From: an uncultured Sulfitobacter sp.
GTDB lineage: Bacteria > Pseudomonadota > Alphaproteobacteria > Rhodobacterales > Rhodobacteraceae
Assembly (NCBI GenBank): GCA_937928635.1
Contig: CALFWM010000033.1
Coordinates: 1 to 64,000, forward strand
Length of the DNA stretch: 64,000 nucleotides
Direction of reading: 5' to 3'
Translations under genes and position numbers: made by a program
Part shown: piece after piece, positions 26,754 to 36,481 of the stretch
Numbering within the stretch: position 1 is the first letter of the stretch
How the letters are laid out: every line of letters starts with the position of its first letter
The notes under the pieces: generated by a model
What the model was told of the DNA's origin: nothing
The model's database searches: none
What the model saw: only the letters and a program-made list of their open reading frames with translations

Positions 26754-27779
26754 TTACGGCGGTGGCGCTGTGCTTTCGCGGACCACAAGCGACACTGGCA
26801 AAATCGCAATATTGCCCGCCCCACGGTTGTCGGGATAGGTGATCTGCGTCATCAGCATATTTGCGGCCGTCTCCCCAAGGCGCATGCGGTCTTGTCGAAC
26901 AGTGGTCAACGGTGGGATAAATTGTTCTGCAATATCAATATCATCGAACCCCATAACAGACACTTCTTCGGGCACTTTGATGCCATGGCGCGACAGCTCC
27001 GCGATAAAGGCCAAGGCGAGTTGATCAGAGGCGCAGAACACTGCCGTGGTGCGGTCTTCCAGCCCAATCCATGCCTGAGCGGCCCGGCACCCTGCTGCAA
27101 TCGAAAAATCACCGGGGATCACCCAACCGGGGTTCAGCTCCAGATCAAGCGCTGCGATCTGTTCTACAAACGCGTCTTTGCGCACGTGCATCAAAACGTT
27201 GCCCTCAGGTCCGGTGACATGGGCGATCTTGCGATGTCCAAGGTCGTACAAATGGTTCACCGCATCCAGCGTTCCCTGATGGTTTTCGCAACGCACGGTC
27301 GGAAAATCGGCACCCTCCACCCATTCACAGGCAAACAGGATACGCCGTGTCTTGCCCGCGTTTTCGAGCATGTCCACCACATCCCGGTCTAGCCCGCCAT
27401 CAAGGATAATCATCCCGTCCGCGCGGGCATCATCCAGATAATCCAGCAACCGTTCGCCACTGTCATGCACCTGCCCGGTGCTGGCGATCAGCATCGAATA
27501 TCCCTGATGAGCCAGAATGCGCGAGATGCCCTCAAGGATCTCGGAAAAGAACGGATTGGCCAGATCGGGCAGCAGAACCAAAACAGAATGTGAGCGCTGT
27601 GTGCGCAGGTTTCGCGCGGCCCGGTTGATGCGATATCCGGTGGTCTCAACCGCCTTGGATACCCGTGTCCGAGTCGATTCGGTCACCATTTTCGGGTTGG
27701 ACAAAGCCCGCGACACCGTTGCCGTTGAAACCCCCGCAACGCGTGCAACATCTTGAAGTGTCGAGGTTTTCAGGGTCAT
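26754..27779 (-). CDS. LacI-family transcriptional repressor of the divergent sugar operon
   Basis: DNA-binding regulator of 341 residues. The N-terminal helix-turn-helix and hinge read TLQDVARVAGVSTATVSRAL followed by GYRINRAARNL; the rest is a periplasmic-binding-protein-like sensor domain (HSVLVLLPDLANPFFSEIL, VMGFDDIDIAEQF). The ATG at 27779 starts the conserved HTH; 36 in-frame upstream codons cross the operator region and are dismissed. It faces the sugar importer genes across a 146-base spacer that has two matching palindromes, so it probably represses both itself and the importer until a sugar binds. Confidence 0.92.
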   Translation of the reverse strand: MTLKTSTLQDVARVAGVSTATVSRALSNPKMVTESTRTRVSKAVETTGYRINRAARNLRTQRSHSVLVLLPDLANPFFSEILEGISRILAHQGYSMLIASTGQVHDSGERLLDYLDDARADGMIILDGGLDRDVVDMLENAGKTRRILFACEWVEGADFPTVRCENHQGTLDAVNHLYDLGHRKIAHVTGPEGNVLMHVRKDAFVEQIAALDLELNPGWVIPGDFSIAAGCRAAQAWIGLEDRTTAVFCASDQLALAFIAELSRHGIKVPEEVSVMGFDDIDIAEQFIPPLTTVRQDRMRLGETAANMLMTQITYPDNRGAGNIAILPVSLVVRESTAPPP

Positions 27780-27805
27780 TCTGGTCCGCTTTATGATGGT
27801 GTGGC

Positions 27806-27819
27806 TGCAATCGATTACA
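27806..27819. promoter_or_regulatory. LacI-type operator 1
   Basis: TGCAATCGATTACA, a 14-base near-perfect palindrome centred on CG, as LacI-family operators are. It lies 27 bases upstream of the repressor start and has a second copy 51 bases away (27857-27870), fitting repression of both divergent genes. A TTGACA (-35-like) sits between the two at 27827-27832. Confidence 0.75.
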
Positions 27820-27856
27820 TTAATTCTTGACAGGGCCGTCAATGATAAAGTCTTTT

Positions 27857-27870
27857 TGTAATCGATTGCA
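27857..27870. promoter_or_regulatory. LacI-type operator 2
   Basis: TGTAATCGATTGCA, the exact reverse complement of operator 1; both fit TGYAATCGATTRCA. It lies 56 bases upstream of the binding-protein start and about 24 bases downstream of a TTGACA, so a bound repressor would cover the start region of the importer promoter. Confidence 0.75.
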
Positions 27871-27925
27871 GGAAGTCGCAGTCGCACAAAGCATGGCGGG
27901 AATCCGCGTTTTCTGGGAGGAAAAA

Positions 27926-29167
27926 ATGTCTAATGTCTTGAAGTCTCTTTTGTTCGGAACCGCGCTTACCGCGGCCTCTGCAACGGTCGCTGCGGCGGAC
28001 GGTGTAGAACTTGAAGTGACCCATTGGTGGACCTCGGGTGGTGAAGCCTTGGCGGTGTCCAAATTCGCAGAAGCCTGGAACGCCACCGGCAACAAGTGGA
28101 TTGACGGCGCGATTGCCGGGTCCGGCGGCACCGCGCGTCCCATCATCATTTCCCGGATCCTTGGTGGTGACCCGATGGCAGCCACGCAGCTGAACCACGG
28201 TCGTCAGGCCGAAGAGCTGATTGAGGCAGGCCTGATGCTGGACCTCACGGATGTTGCAGAAGCAGGCAAATGGGCCGACATCGTCAACCCGCCAGCCTTG
28301 CTGGATTCATGCACATTGGACGGTAAAATCTACTGCGTGCCGGTCAACATTCACTCCGCACAATGGATCTGGCTGTCCCACGCGGCCTATGAAAATGCGG
28401 GCGTAGACCTGCCAAAAGACTGGAACGAATTTGTGGCCTCTGCCCCCGCCCTGCAGGCCGCAGGCACATTGCCGCTGGCGATGGGTCAGCAAGGCTGGCA
28501 GCAAAACCTGGCGTTTGGCGCGATCACCATTGCGGTTGCAGGCACCGAGGCCTGGCGCGAAGTGACCGTGAACAAAAACGCAGATGTTGCACGCGGCCCG
28601 GAATACACTGCCGTGTTTGAAGCGGTTGCAAACGCACGTGAACTGGCGCGCGGCTCCGCTGTGCAAGACTGGAACCAGGCGACAAATCTGGTGATCACCG
28701 GCAAAGCCGGCGCACAGCTGATGGGCGACTGGGCACAGGGCGAATTTGCGGTGGCCAATCAGGTTGAGGGCCAGGATTACTCCTGCCTGCCCGGTCTTGG
28801 TCTGAACCAGGTGCTCGATACCGGTGGGGACGCGTTTTACTTCCCCGTCAACGACGACCCCAAGGTCACAGCAGCCCAGAAAGAACTGGCCGCCTTGCTG
28901 ATCTCCCCAGAGGTGCAAGTGTCGTTCAACCTCGCCAAAGGCTCCCTGCCCGTGCGCGGTGACATTGATATGTCCTCTGCCAACGGGTGCATGCAAAAGG
29001 GTCTTGGCATTCTGGCCGATGGCGGCATTTTGCCCTCGGGTGACCAATCCCTGTCCGCAGACACGCAAACCCAGATCGAAGATCTGATGGCTCAGTTCTG
29101 GTCCGGTGATATGTCAGCAGCAGATGCCCAAGAAAGCTATGCTCAGCTGATCGAAGACGCGGACTAA
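27926..29167 (+). CDS. Sugar ABC transporter substrate-binding protein
   Basis: Periplasmic family 1 binding protein of 413 residues. A Sec signal peptide ends near residue 24 (TALTAASATVAAA). The mature N-terminus ELEVTHWWTSGGEALAVSKF strongly resembles glucose/mannose-type binding proteins of Pseudomonas and alphaproteobacteria. The ATG at 27926 has GGGAGG five bases upstream; 33 upstream in-frame codons run through operator 2 and are excluded. First gene of the LacI-controlled operon with two permeases and an ATPase. The ligand is likely glucose or a small glucoside, inferred from similarity. Confidence 0.9.
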   Translation: MSNVLKSLLFGTALTAASATVAAADGVELEVTHWWTSGGEALAVSKFAEAWNATGNKWIDGAIAGSGGTARPIIISRILGGDPMAATQLNHGRQAEELIEAGLMLDLTDVAEAGKWADIVNPPALLDSCTLDGKIYCVPVNIHSAQWIWLSHAAYENAGVDLPKDWNEFVASAPALQAAGTLPLAMGQQGWQQNLAFGAITIAVAGTEAWREVTVNKNADVARGPEYTAVFEAVANARELARGSAVQDWNQATNLVITGKAGAQLMGDWAQGEFAVANQVEGQDYSCLPGLGLNQVLDTGGDAFYFPVNDDPKVTAAQKELAALLISPEVQVSFNLAKGSLPVRGDIDMSSANGCMQKGLGILADGGILPSGDQSLSADTQTQIEDLMAQFWSGDMSAADAQESYAQLIEDAD

Positions 29168-29244
29168 GTTCCTCCCGCGTTTGGCTCGGCGGGCAACTGT
29201 CGGGCCACCCACATCCCTTTTTCCTATTCGTTGGAGCCGACACG

Positions 29245-30162
29245 ATGACCGTGGCCTCGGACCCCCCCGAACACGCCCCCAAGCGCCCCAGCCGGCTGTT
29301 CAAAAACCTCATGGCCAAGATTGCCTCGATCCCGATGATCCTGACGGCGCTTGTGGTTTTTGTCGGCGGCACGGCCTGGACGGTAGTGTATTCCTTTACC
29401 GGCTCGCGGATGCTGCCCAAAACCAAATGGGTTGGGTTTGATCAGTATGAACGGCTGTGGGGGTCGGACCGATGGATCATTTCCATCAAGAACCTTGGGA
29501 TTTACGGATCATGTGCGATGATTCTCACACTTGTGATCGGCTTTAGCCTTGCCGCCTGCCTTGATCGCAAAATCCGCTTTGAATCCGCCTTCCGCACGAT
29601 ATTTCTTTACCCATTCGCCCTGTCCTTTGTGGTGACGGGGCTGGCATGGCAATGGATCCTGAACCCCGAATTCGGCCTGCAAAGCGTTGTGCGGGGCTGG
29701 GGCTGGGAGAGCTTTGTCTTTAACCCGATCAACGATCCCGACACGGTAATTTTTGGTCTGCTGATCGCAGGCCTGTGGCAGGGTACAGGGCTGATCATGT
29801 GCATCATGCTGGCGGGTCTGCGCGGCATTGACGAAGACATCTGGAAAGCCGCCCGCGTGGATGGCATCGGCACGGTCAAAACCTATGTGGTGGTCATCAT
29901 CCCGATGATGCGCCCGGTGTTTATCACCTCGCTGGTGCTGATCGCGTCGGGCATTATCAAACTCTATGATCTGGTGGTGGCACAGACCGGCGGCGGACCG
30001 GGATTGTCCTCCGAAGTGCCCGCGAAATACGTGATTGAGTTCATGTTCCGCGCGCAAAACCTGGGCCAAGGGTTCGCGGCGTCCACGATGATGCTTTGCT
30101 CTGTTGTGATCATCCTGATCCCCTGGGCCTATCTGGAATTTGGGGGCCGCAAAAATGGCTGA
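29245..30162 (+). CDS. Sugar ABC transporter permease 1
   Basis: CUT1 inner-membrane permease of 305 residues (MalF/UgpA type). It has an N-terminal membrane segment (IPMILTALVVFVGGTAWTVV) and the ATPase-contact loop KAARVDGIGTVKTYVVVIIP. It overlaps the next permease gene by eight bases, so the two are translated together as the channel of the importer. Confidence 0.9.
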   Translation: MTVASDPPEHAPKRPSRLFKNLMAKIASIPMILTALVVFVGGTAWTVVYSFTGSRMLPKTKWVGFDQYERLWGSDRWIISIKNLGIYGSCAMILTLVIGFSLAACLDRKIRFESAFRTIFLYPFALSFVVTGLAWQWILNPEFGLQSVVRGWGWESFVFNPINDPDTVIFGLLIAGLWQGTGLIMCIMLAGLRGIDEDIWKAARVDGIGTVKTYVVVIIPMMRPVFITSLVLIASGIIKLYDLVVAQTGGGPGLSSEVPAKYVIEFMFRAQNLGQGFAASTMMLCSVVIILIPWAYLEFGGRKNG

Positions 30163-31060
30163 CACCACAACAAACACACTGAGCGGCCCCCGCGGGCCAA
30201 AGCCCAAAAAGACATTCTCACGCGCCAATATCTTCCTTTATGGCACGTTGATTATGGTCTCTCTCTACTATCTGCTGCCGCTCTACGTGATGGTGGTGAC
30301 CTCGCTCAAAGGCATGCCGGAAATCCGTATGGGCAACGTGTTTGGCCCCCCGATGGAGGTGACGTTTCAGCCTTGGGTCAAAGCCTGGGCAGAGGCCTGC
30401 ACGGGCATCAATTGCGACGGGTTGTCACGTGGCTTTGGCAATTCGGTGCGCATCCTGATCCCGTCCATCCTGCTGTCAATTGGCGTGGCATCCATCAATG
30501 GATATGCCCTGTCCCACTGGAAGTTCAAAGGGTCCGAAACCTTTTTCACCATCCTGATCATTGGCGCGTTTATTCCATACCAAACAATGCTTTACCCCAT
30601 TGTGATCCTGCTGCGCGAAATGGGGCTGATGGGGTCGATTGGCGGGCTGGTGCTGGTGCATACGATCTTTGGCATGCCCATCCTGACCTTGCTGTTTCGC
30701 AACTACTTCGCCTCCATCCCCGAAGAGCTTTTCAAGGCCGCGCGGGTTGATGGGGCCGGGTTTTGGCAGATCTATTTCCAGATCATGCTGCCCATGGCCC
30801 TGCCGATTTTTGTGGTCGCGATCATCCTGCAGGTGACAGGCATCTGGAACGACTTTCTGTTCGGGGTGATCTACACCAAACCGGCGACCTATCCGATGAC
30901 GGTTCAGTTGAACAACATCGTGAATTCGGTGCAGGGCGTCAAAGAATACAACGTCAACATGGCGGCCACGTTGCTGACCGGCATGGTGCCTCTCATCATC
31001 TATTTTGCGTCTGGAAAACTTTTTGTTCGCGGCATTGCCGCTGGCGCAGTTAAGGGCTGA
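30155..31060 (+). CDS. Sugar ABC transporter permease 2
   Basis: CUT1 inner-membrane permease of 301 residues (MalG/UgpE type), with an N-terminal membrane segment after residue 25 (YYLLPLYVMVVTSLK) and the EAA-loop variant KAARVDGAGFWQIYFQIMLP. The ATG at 30155 follows GGGGGCCGC and overlaps the end of permease 1; a further in-frame start 15 bases upstream is less likely. Partner of permease 1. Confidence 0.9.
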   Translation: MADTTTNTLSGPRGPKPKKTFSRANIFLYGTLIMVSLYYLLPLYVMVVTSLKGMPEIRMGNVFGPPMEVTFQPWVKAWAEACTGINCDGLSRGFGNSVRILIPSILLSIGVASINGYALSHWKFKGSETFFTILIIGAFIPYQTMLYPIVILLREMGLMGSIGGLVLVHTIFGMPILTLLFRNYFASIPEELFKAARVDGAGFWQIYFQIMLPMALPIFVVAIILQVTGIWNDFLFGVIYTKPATYPMTVQLNNIVNSVQGVKEYNVNMAATLLTGMVPLIIYFASGKLFVRGIAAGAVKG

Positions 31061-31068
31061 TCTCAACT

Positions 31069-32148
31069 ATGGCGAATTCCGTAGAAATCAAAAAGCTGGA
31101 CCTGAGTTTCGGGTCCGTAAAGGTGCTCAAACAGCTTAGCCTCGACATCACTGAGGGGGAGTTTCTGGTGCTGCTCGGCTCTTCCGGGTGTGGTAAATCC
31201 ACGCTGCTGAACTGCATTGCAGGGCTGCTGGATGTGTCAGACGGGCAGATTTTCATCAAAGGACAGAACGTCACCTGGGCCGAACCCTCCGAACGCGGCA
31301 TCGGCATGGTGTTTCAATCCTACGCGCTTTACCCGCAGATGACGGTGCGGGGGAACCTGTCGTTTGGTTTGAAAAACGCCAAGATACCAAAGCCCGAAAT
31401 CGCCAAACGGGTGGCGCGGGCAGCTGAAATTCTGCAAATCGAACCGCTGCTTGATCGTAAACCCGGCGCGCTGTCGGGCGGACAACGCCAGCGTGTGGCG
31501 ATTGGCCGGGCTTTGGTGCGCGATGTGGATGTGTTTTTGTTTGATGAACCCCTGTCAAACCTGGATGCAAAACTGCGCACCGATCTGCGGGTCGAACTGA
31601 AGCGCCTGCACAAACAGCTTAAAAACACGATGATCTATGTGACCCATGATCAGGTGGAAGCGATGACGCTGGCCGACCGCATTTCGATCATGAGAGACGG
31701 CATGATCCAGCAGCTGGACACGCCCGAGGTGATCTACGCCAAGCCTTGCAACAAATACGTGGCTGATTTTATTGGCTCGCCTGCGATGAACCTGTTCGAG
31801 GGTCATCTTGCGGGCTCCTCCTTTGGCAATGACGCCTTCAAGGTGGACGTGACGGGCTATGAATTTGGCACGCAAGACCCCCGCGACGGGGCCGCATGGC
31901 TGGGTATCCGCCCGGAGCATATTCTGACCGGCGAGGCCGCACAGGGGGCATCGTTCCGCGGAACGGCTGAAATTGATATTGTGGAGCCGATGGGCTCTGA
32001 CACACTGGTGTGGATCAACTTTGCCGGTCAATCCGTAAGGGTGCGCACGGAGGGACAATCGGGTCTCAAATCGGGCGATACGCTCACAATCGGGTTTGAT
32101 GCCGCACGCCTGCATCTCTTTGATGCAAAAACCGAAATTCGACTTTAA
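31069..32148 (+). CDS. Sugar ABC transporter ATP-binding protein (UgpC/MalK type)
   Basis: ATPase of 359 residues. Walker A is GSSGCGKST, the signature [14 protein letters not shown], Walker [13 protein letters not shown], and the switch His lies in [11 protein letters not shown]-terminal TOBE domain (LGIRPEHILTG near 280) follows. Eight bases separate it from the permease gene. It is close to the polyol ATPase in this window, as these proteins generally are. Confidence 0.92.
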   Translation: MANSVEIKKLDLSFGSVKVLKQLSLDITEGEFLVLLGSSGCGKSTLLNCIAGLLDVSDGQIFIKGQNVTWAEPSERGIGMVFQSYALYPQMTVRGNLSFGLKNAKIPKPEIAKRVARAAEILQIEPLLDRKPGALSGGQRQRVAIGRALVRDVDVFLFDEPLSNLDAKLRTDLRVELKRLHKQLKNTMIYVTHDQVEAMTLADRISIMRDGMIQQLDTPEVIYAKPCNKYVADFIGSPAMNLFEGHLAGSSFGNDAFKVDVTGYEFGTQDPRDGAAWLGIRPEHILTGEAAQGASFRGTAEIDIVEPMGSDTLVWINFAGQSVRVRTEGQSGLKSGDTLTIGFDAARLHLFDAKTEIRL

Positions 32149-32163
32149 TCCTGGGAACATGAC

Positions 32164-32928
32164 ATGACCTTAGCACTGCAACTCTACTCCATGCGCGACT
32201 GCGCTGATCAAATCGCTTTGTTGGGTGAACTGCCCGCCTTGGGGATCACAAAGGTCGAGGGATACGGCGGCGTCTACGGCGACCCCGCCGCCTATCGCGC
32301 TGCGATGGATGCCAACGGCATCGCCATGCCCACAGGACACGTGGGTCTGGCCGACATTGAGGCGGATTTTGCGGGTGCGCTGAAAACCGTGCAGACCCTT
32401 GGTATCAAAGAGGTCTTTGCTCCCTATCTTGACGAAAGCCAGCGCCCTAAAACGCAAGCCGGCTACGTCGAATTGGCGAGCCGTCTGAGTGCTGCGGCGA
32501 AACGTTTTGCCGATCATGGCATCCCCTTTGGCTGGCACAACCATGACTTTGAATTTGTCGCGCTGGAGGACGGCAACGTGCCCATGGACATCATCCTTGA
32601 CACTGCGCCGGACATCACCTGGGAGGCGGACCTGGCCTGGATCGTGCGCGGGGGCCGCGACCCGCTTGAATATGTGAACCGCTATGGCAAGCGTCTGTCC
32701 GTTGTGCATGTCAAAGACATTGCGGCCGCGGGCACAAACGAGGATGAGGACGGCTGGTGCGACTTGGGCGCAGGCACCATGGACTGGGCGGGGCTGTTGC
32801 AGGCCTGCCGCAGCCAATCCGGTAACCTGATCTATGCGCTGGAACATGACAAACCCAGCGATCCGACTGGCTATGCCAGCCGTTCAGCGGTGGCCTTCAA
32901 CACCTTGTGGGAGAACACGCATGACTAA
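32164..32928 (+). CDS. Sugar phosphate isomerase/epimerase (TIM barrel)
   Basis: Cytoplasmic TIM-barrel protein of 254 residues of the xylose-isomerase-like/IolE family. Visible metal-site strands include FGWHNHDFEF near 122 and SVVHVKDI near 180, and the C-terminal ALEHDKPSDP. It lies 16 bases after the transporter ATPase and overlaps the next gene by eight bases. Paired with a Gfo/Idh oxidoreductase it probably processes an oxidised (keto) form of the imported sugar. Confidence 0.82.
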   Translation: MTLALQLYSMRDCADQIALLGELPALGITKVEGYGGVYGDPAAYRAAMDANGIAMPTGHVGLADIEADFAGALKTVQTLGIKEVFAPYLDESQRPKTQAGYVELASRLSAAAKRFADHGIPFGWHNHDFEFVALEDGNVPMDIILDTAPDITWEADLAWIVRGGRDPLEYVNRYGKRLSVVHVKDIAAAGTNEDEDGWCDLGAGTMDWAGLLQACRSQSGNLIYALEHDKPSDPTGYASRSAVAFNTLWENTHD

Positions 32929-34042
32929 AAATTTGGGCGTTGGCATCATTGGATGCGGCAATATCTCGACCGCCTATCTCAAACTGGCCTCACTGTTCAA
33001 AGGGTATAAGATCCTTGCTGTGGCCGACATCAATATGGAAAGCGCAGAGGCACGCGCCGCAGAATATGGCGTACGCGCCCATTCTGTCGATGATCTGCTG
33101 GCGGCGGATGACATTGATCTGGTGATCAACCTGACCGTTCCGGCCGCCCACGTCGATGTCTCCCGTGCCGTATTGCAGGCGGGCAAACACGTCTATTCGG
33201 AAAAACCCTTTGTGCTTAGTCTGGCAGAGGCGCAGGAGTTGGGCGAGATCGCGGCGGCCAAGGGTCTGCGCATCGGCTCGGCGCCCGACACCTTTATGGG
33301 CGGCACACATCAGCTTGCCCGCAGTCTGGTGGATGAGGGCGCAATCGGCACCGTGACCTCTGGCGTGGCGGTGGTGATGTCCTCCGGCATGGAAGGCTGG
33401 CACCCCAATCCGGATTTCTTTTTCCTCAAAGGGGCCGGACCGATCCTTGATATTGGCCCTTACTACGTGTGCAATCTGGTGCAGATGCTGGGTCCTGTGA
33501 AACAGGTCACCAGCTTTACCGGCATGGCCCAGACCAGCCGCACCATTCAGAACGGCCCCCGCAATGGCGAAACGGTGCCGGTTGAAACCCCAACAACCAT
33601 TCATGCTGTCCTGTCGTTTGAAAGCGGCGCGATCATCACGCTGCTTGCCAGTTGGGATGTCTGGGCAAGCGATCATCCCAACATGGAGCTATATGGCACC
33701 AAAGGTACGATGAACGTACCTGACCCGAACTGGTTTGGCGGCAGATTGACCGTGACCGACCGTGCAGGACCGGCTGCGGAAAAATCCTGGGATCATCCGT
33801 TTTCAGTACCCAATTTCGAAGAGGTGCATGCCAATTATCGCGGCGCAGGCCTTGCGGATATGGCGTTGGCCATTGCAGAAGGGCGCAGCCATCGCTGTGA
33901 TGCGGATTTTGCCACCCATGTGGTTGAGGTCATGACCGCCATTCTGGAGGCGGGTGAAAAGGGTGAGGTAATCACCTTGTCCACGTCCTGCACCCGCCCT
34001 GCGCCGCTGGACCCGGATCAGGCACGCGCGCTGCTGGCCTGA
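32921..34042 (+). CDS. Gfo/Idh/MocA family oxidoreductase
   Basis: NAD(P)-dependent sugar dehydrogenase of 373 residues. The Rossmann motif is GIIGCGNIS at the N-terminus, followed by the family motif SEKPFVLSLAEAQEL, whose EKP Lys is conserved in catalysis. The ATG at 32921 overlaps the stop of the isomerase gene; an ORF start 87 bases upstream lies inside that gene and is rejected. It likely oxidises the imported sugar, in the manner of ThuB or related proteins in rhizobial disaccharide operons. The exact substrate is unknown. Confidence 0.87.
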   Translation: MTKNLGVGIIGCGNISTAYLKLASLFKGYKILAVADINMESAEARAAEYGVRAHSVDDLLAADDIDLVINLTVPAAHVDVSRAVLQAGKHVYSEKPFVLSLAEAQELGEIAAAKGLRIGSAPDTFMGGTHQLARSLVDEGAIGTVTSGVAVVMSSGMEGWHPNPDFFFLKGAGPILDIGPYYVCNLVQMLGPVKQVTSFTGMAQTSRTIQNGPRNGETVPVETPTTIHAVLSFESGAIITLLASWDVWASDHPNMELYGTKGTMNVPDPNWFGGRLTVTDRAGPAAEKSWDHPFSVPNFEEVHANYRGAGLADMALAIAEGRSHRCDADFATHVVEVMTAILEAGEKGEVITLSTSCTRPAPLDPDQARALLA

Positions 34043-34136
34043 CCTGTCAATGGATATGGATGCGGCCAGCGTTTTTTGTGGCGCTGGCCGCAAGGCCCAT
34101 GATTATTGCAGACCTGACAACACAAGAGGGCGACGA

Positions 34137-36383
34137 TCAGGTATGGTGCTGCGCGCGCACATACTCCATCACGTCTGCCCGCACCGACATCTCGCCCCGA
34201 TCACGTGCCCTTAGGATCACATCACGCACTTCTCCTAAATCGCAGCGTCTGATCAGGCTTTTCACCGGGCCAATCGAGGCAGGCCGCATCGAGAGCGAAG
34301 GAATGCCAATTGCCGCAAGGCACAGCGCCTCAACCGGGCGCCCGGCATCTTCGCCACAAAAACTAAGTGCCGTGTTGGTGGCCGCACAGCGGTTTACGAT
34401 GTCCTCCAGGAACGTCAGAAAGCTGATATTGAGCGTATCATAGCGCCGACGCACCCGCTCGTTTTCGCGGTCCGCCGCAAAGAAAAACTGCTTGAGGTCA
34501 TTCCCCCCAATCGACAGAAAATCGACCTCTTCAAAGAATATCTGCGGGGCAAAGGCAAGGCTGGGGGTCTCCAGCATGGCACCAACCTCAATAAAGGCGG
34601 GCAACACATGACCCAAACGCTTTTCACGCGCGAGTGTCTTGACCAGTTCCGCGCGGGCGGAGCGGAACTCTTCCAGTTGGGCAATAAACGGAAACATCAC
34701 CGTCAGCGGGCGCCCATTGGCCGCACGGATCAACGCCTGAAGCTGCATGCGCATGATGCCGGGTTTGTCCAAGCCCACACGGATCGCACGCCAGCCCAGC
34801 GCAGGGTTGGGTTCATCCGTGGGCTTCATGTAGGGCAACACCTTGTCGGACCCGATATCAAGGGTGCGAAAATTCACGCGCTTGCCCCCGGCGGCGTCCA
34901 GCACCCGGGCATATAGTGCCGAAAGATCTGAACGTTTGGGCATCTGGTTGCGCACCAGAAACTGAAGCTCCGTGCGAAACAGGCCCACCCCCTCGGCACC
35001 GGAATTTTCCAACGACGGCAGATCAGCCATCAGGCCTGCGTTCATCTGCATGCCAATCACGGTGCCGCATTTTGACACGGCAGGTTCATCCCGGATCGAG
35101 GCATACCGTTCCTGCGCGGCGGCCTGCATGGCGATCTTGTCGCGAAAGGCCGTGGCAACCGTATCATCAGGGCGCAGGTGCACGATGCCCTGCTCACCGT
35201 CAACCATGACATAATCACCATTCAGCGCCTCATTGGTGATGCGCCCGGCATTCACAATCAACGGAATCGCCAGCGCGCGGGCCACAATGGCGGCATGCGA
35301 CCCAACGGACCCTTCCTCCAGCACAATCCCGCGCAGGGTGCGGCCATAATCCAGCAATTCTGCGGGGCCAATATTACGCGCCACCAATATCGGGTCGAGC
35401 GGCATTTCAGCTCCTGTATCCGCTCCCTGCCCCGTCAGGATACGCAGCAACCTGTTTGACAGGTCATCAAGGTCCGCAAGACGTTCGCGCAGATAGGCGT
35501 CTGTCGCCTGCCCCATCCGGGTACGGGCCAGCGATTGTTCTTTTTCCACAGCCGCCTCCGCGGTCAGACCGCTGGCAATATCCTCGCACATGCGACGCAG
35601 CCAGCCTTTGGAATTGGCGAACATGCGGTAGGCCTCAAAAACCTGTTTTTGGTCCTTGTCGTTGTCCGCCATAGACAGCATCTGATCCACGCTCAGACGC
35701 AGCTCATCAACCGCCGCGATCAGGCGCTCCTCCTCGGCTGCCGGATCATCGGCGATCGGGTTTGACACTACAACGCGCGGCTCGTGCAGCCAGACATGAC
35801 CCTCTGCAACGCCTTCCTGACCAACGCCACCGCGCAGCATAACCGGCTGCGTGTGGCGCGCTGACATGGCGGCCCCGTCACCAACAAAGGCGCCAAGTTC
35901 GGTCATCTCGGCCAACACCATGGCGACCACTTCGAGGGCATAAACCTCATCCGGGGTATATTCCCGCGCGGCCTTGGATTGCACGACCAGCACGCCCAGC
36001 CGTTCGCCCAGCCGCTGGATCGGCACCCCGAGAAAGCTGGAGTAAATCTCTTCTCCGGTTTCGGGCATATAGCGAAAGCCCTTGGCTTGTGGGGCGTCTG
36101 CTGTGTTGATCACATTGGTGGATTTGGCGACCCGGCCCACCAGGCCCTCGCCCAGTTTCATGCGGGTCTGGTGCACCGCGTCGGGATTCAACCCTTCGGT
36201 TGCACAAAGCTCCAGCGTATCTTCATCGCGAAACAGATAGATAGAGCAGACCTCACACCCCATCGAACTGGCGATCAGATGGGTGATCCGGTCCAGCCGT
36301 TCCTGGCCCGCCGCATCACTGGCCATCGCATCGCGCAACCGCCCCAGCAGTTTGCGGCTTTCTGTCTCAATTCTTTCAGCCAT
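34137..36383 (-). CDS. ptsP: Phosphoenolpyruvate-protein phosphotransferase PtsP (EI-Ntr)
   Basis: First enzyme of the nitrogen-type phosphotransferase relay, 748 residues. It takes phosphate from PEP and passes it to NPr. An N-terminal GAF domain (about 1-165; IASSMGCEVCSIYLFRDED) senses nitrogen status in relatives. The EI part has the phosphorylated His363 in GSVGSHAAIVARA and the PEP-binding barrel (GLFRTELQFL; SFCGEDAGRP). The ATG at 36383 begins the conserved region; an upstream ATG-like start would add a non-conserved tail. It lies downstream of lysC, an arrangement usual in Rhodobacterales. Confidence 0.93.
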   Translation of the reverse strand: MAERIETESRKLLGRLRDAMASDAAGQERLDRITHLIASSMGCEVCSIYLFRDEDTLELCATEGLNPDAVHQTRMKLGEGLVGRVAKSTNVINTADAPQAKGFRYMPETGEEIYSSFLGVPIQRLGERLGVLVVQSKAAREYTPDEVYALEVVAMVLAEMTELGAFVGDGAAMSARHTQPVMLRGGVGQEGVAEGHVWLHEPRVVVSNPIADDPAAEEERLIAAVDELRLSVDQMLSMADNDKDQKQVFEAYRMFANSKGWLRRMCEDIASGLTAEAAVEKEQSLARTRMGQATDAYLRERLADLDDLSNRLLRILTGQGADTGAEMPLDPILVARNIGPAELLDYGRTLRGIVLEEGSVGSHAAIVARALAIPLIVNAGRITNEALNGDYVMVDGEQGIVHLRPDDTVATAFRDKIAMQAAAQERYASIRDEPAVSKCGTVIGMQMNAGLMADLPSLENSGAEGVGLFRTELQFLVRNQMPKRSDLSALYARVLDAAGGKRVNFRTLDIGSDKVLPYMKPTDEPNPALGWRAIRVGLDKPGIMRMQLQALIRAANGRPLTVMFPFIAQLEEFRSARAELVKTLAREKRLGHVLPAFIEVGAMLETPSLAFAPQIFFEEVDFLSIGGNDLKQFFFAADRENERVRRRYDTLNISFLTFLEDIVNRCAATNTALSFCGEDAGRPVEALCLAAIGIPSLSMRPASIGPVKSLIRRCDLGEVRDVILRARDRGEMSVRADVMEYVRAQHHT

Positions 36384-36481
36384 TCTCGCTGTGCCCCATG
36401 ACGCGCCCGCGTTTGTGTAGATCACAGCCACGTCACAAGCGAAACGAGAAAAATCAGATTGAGGTCATTGCACCGTGCAGA

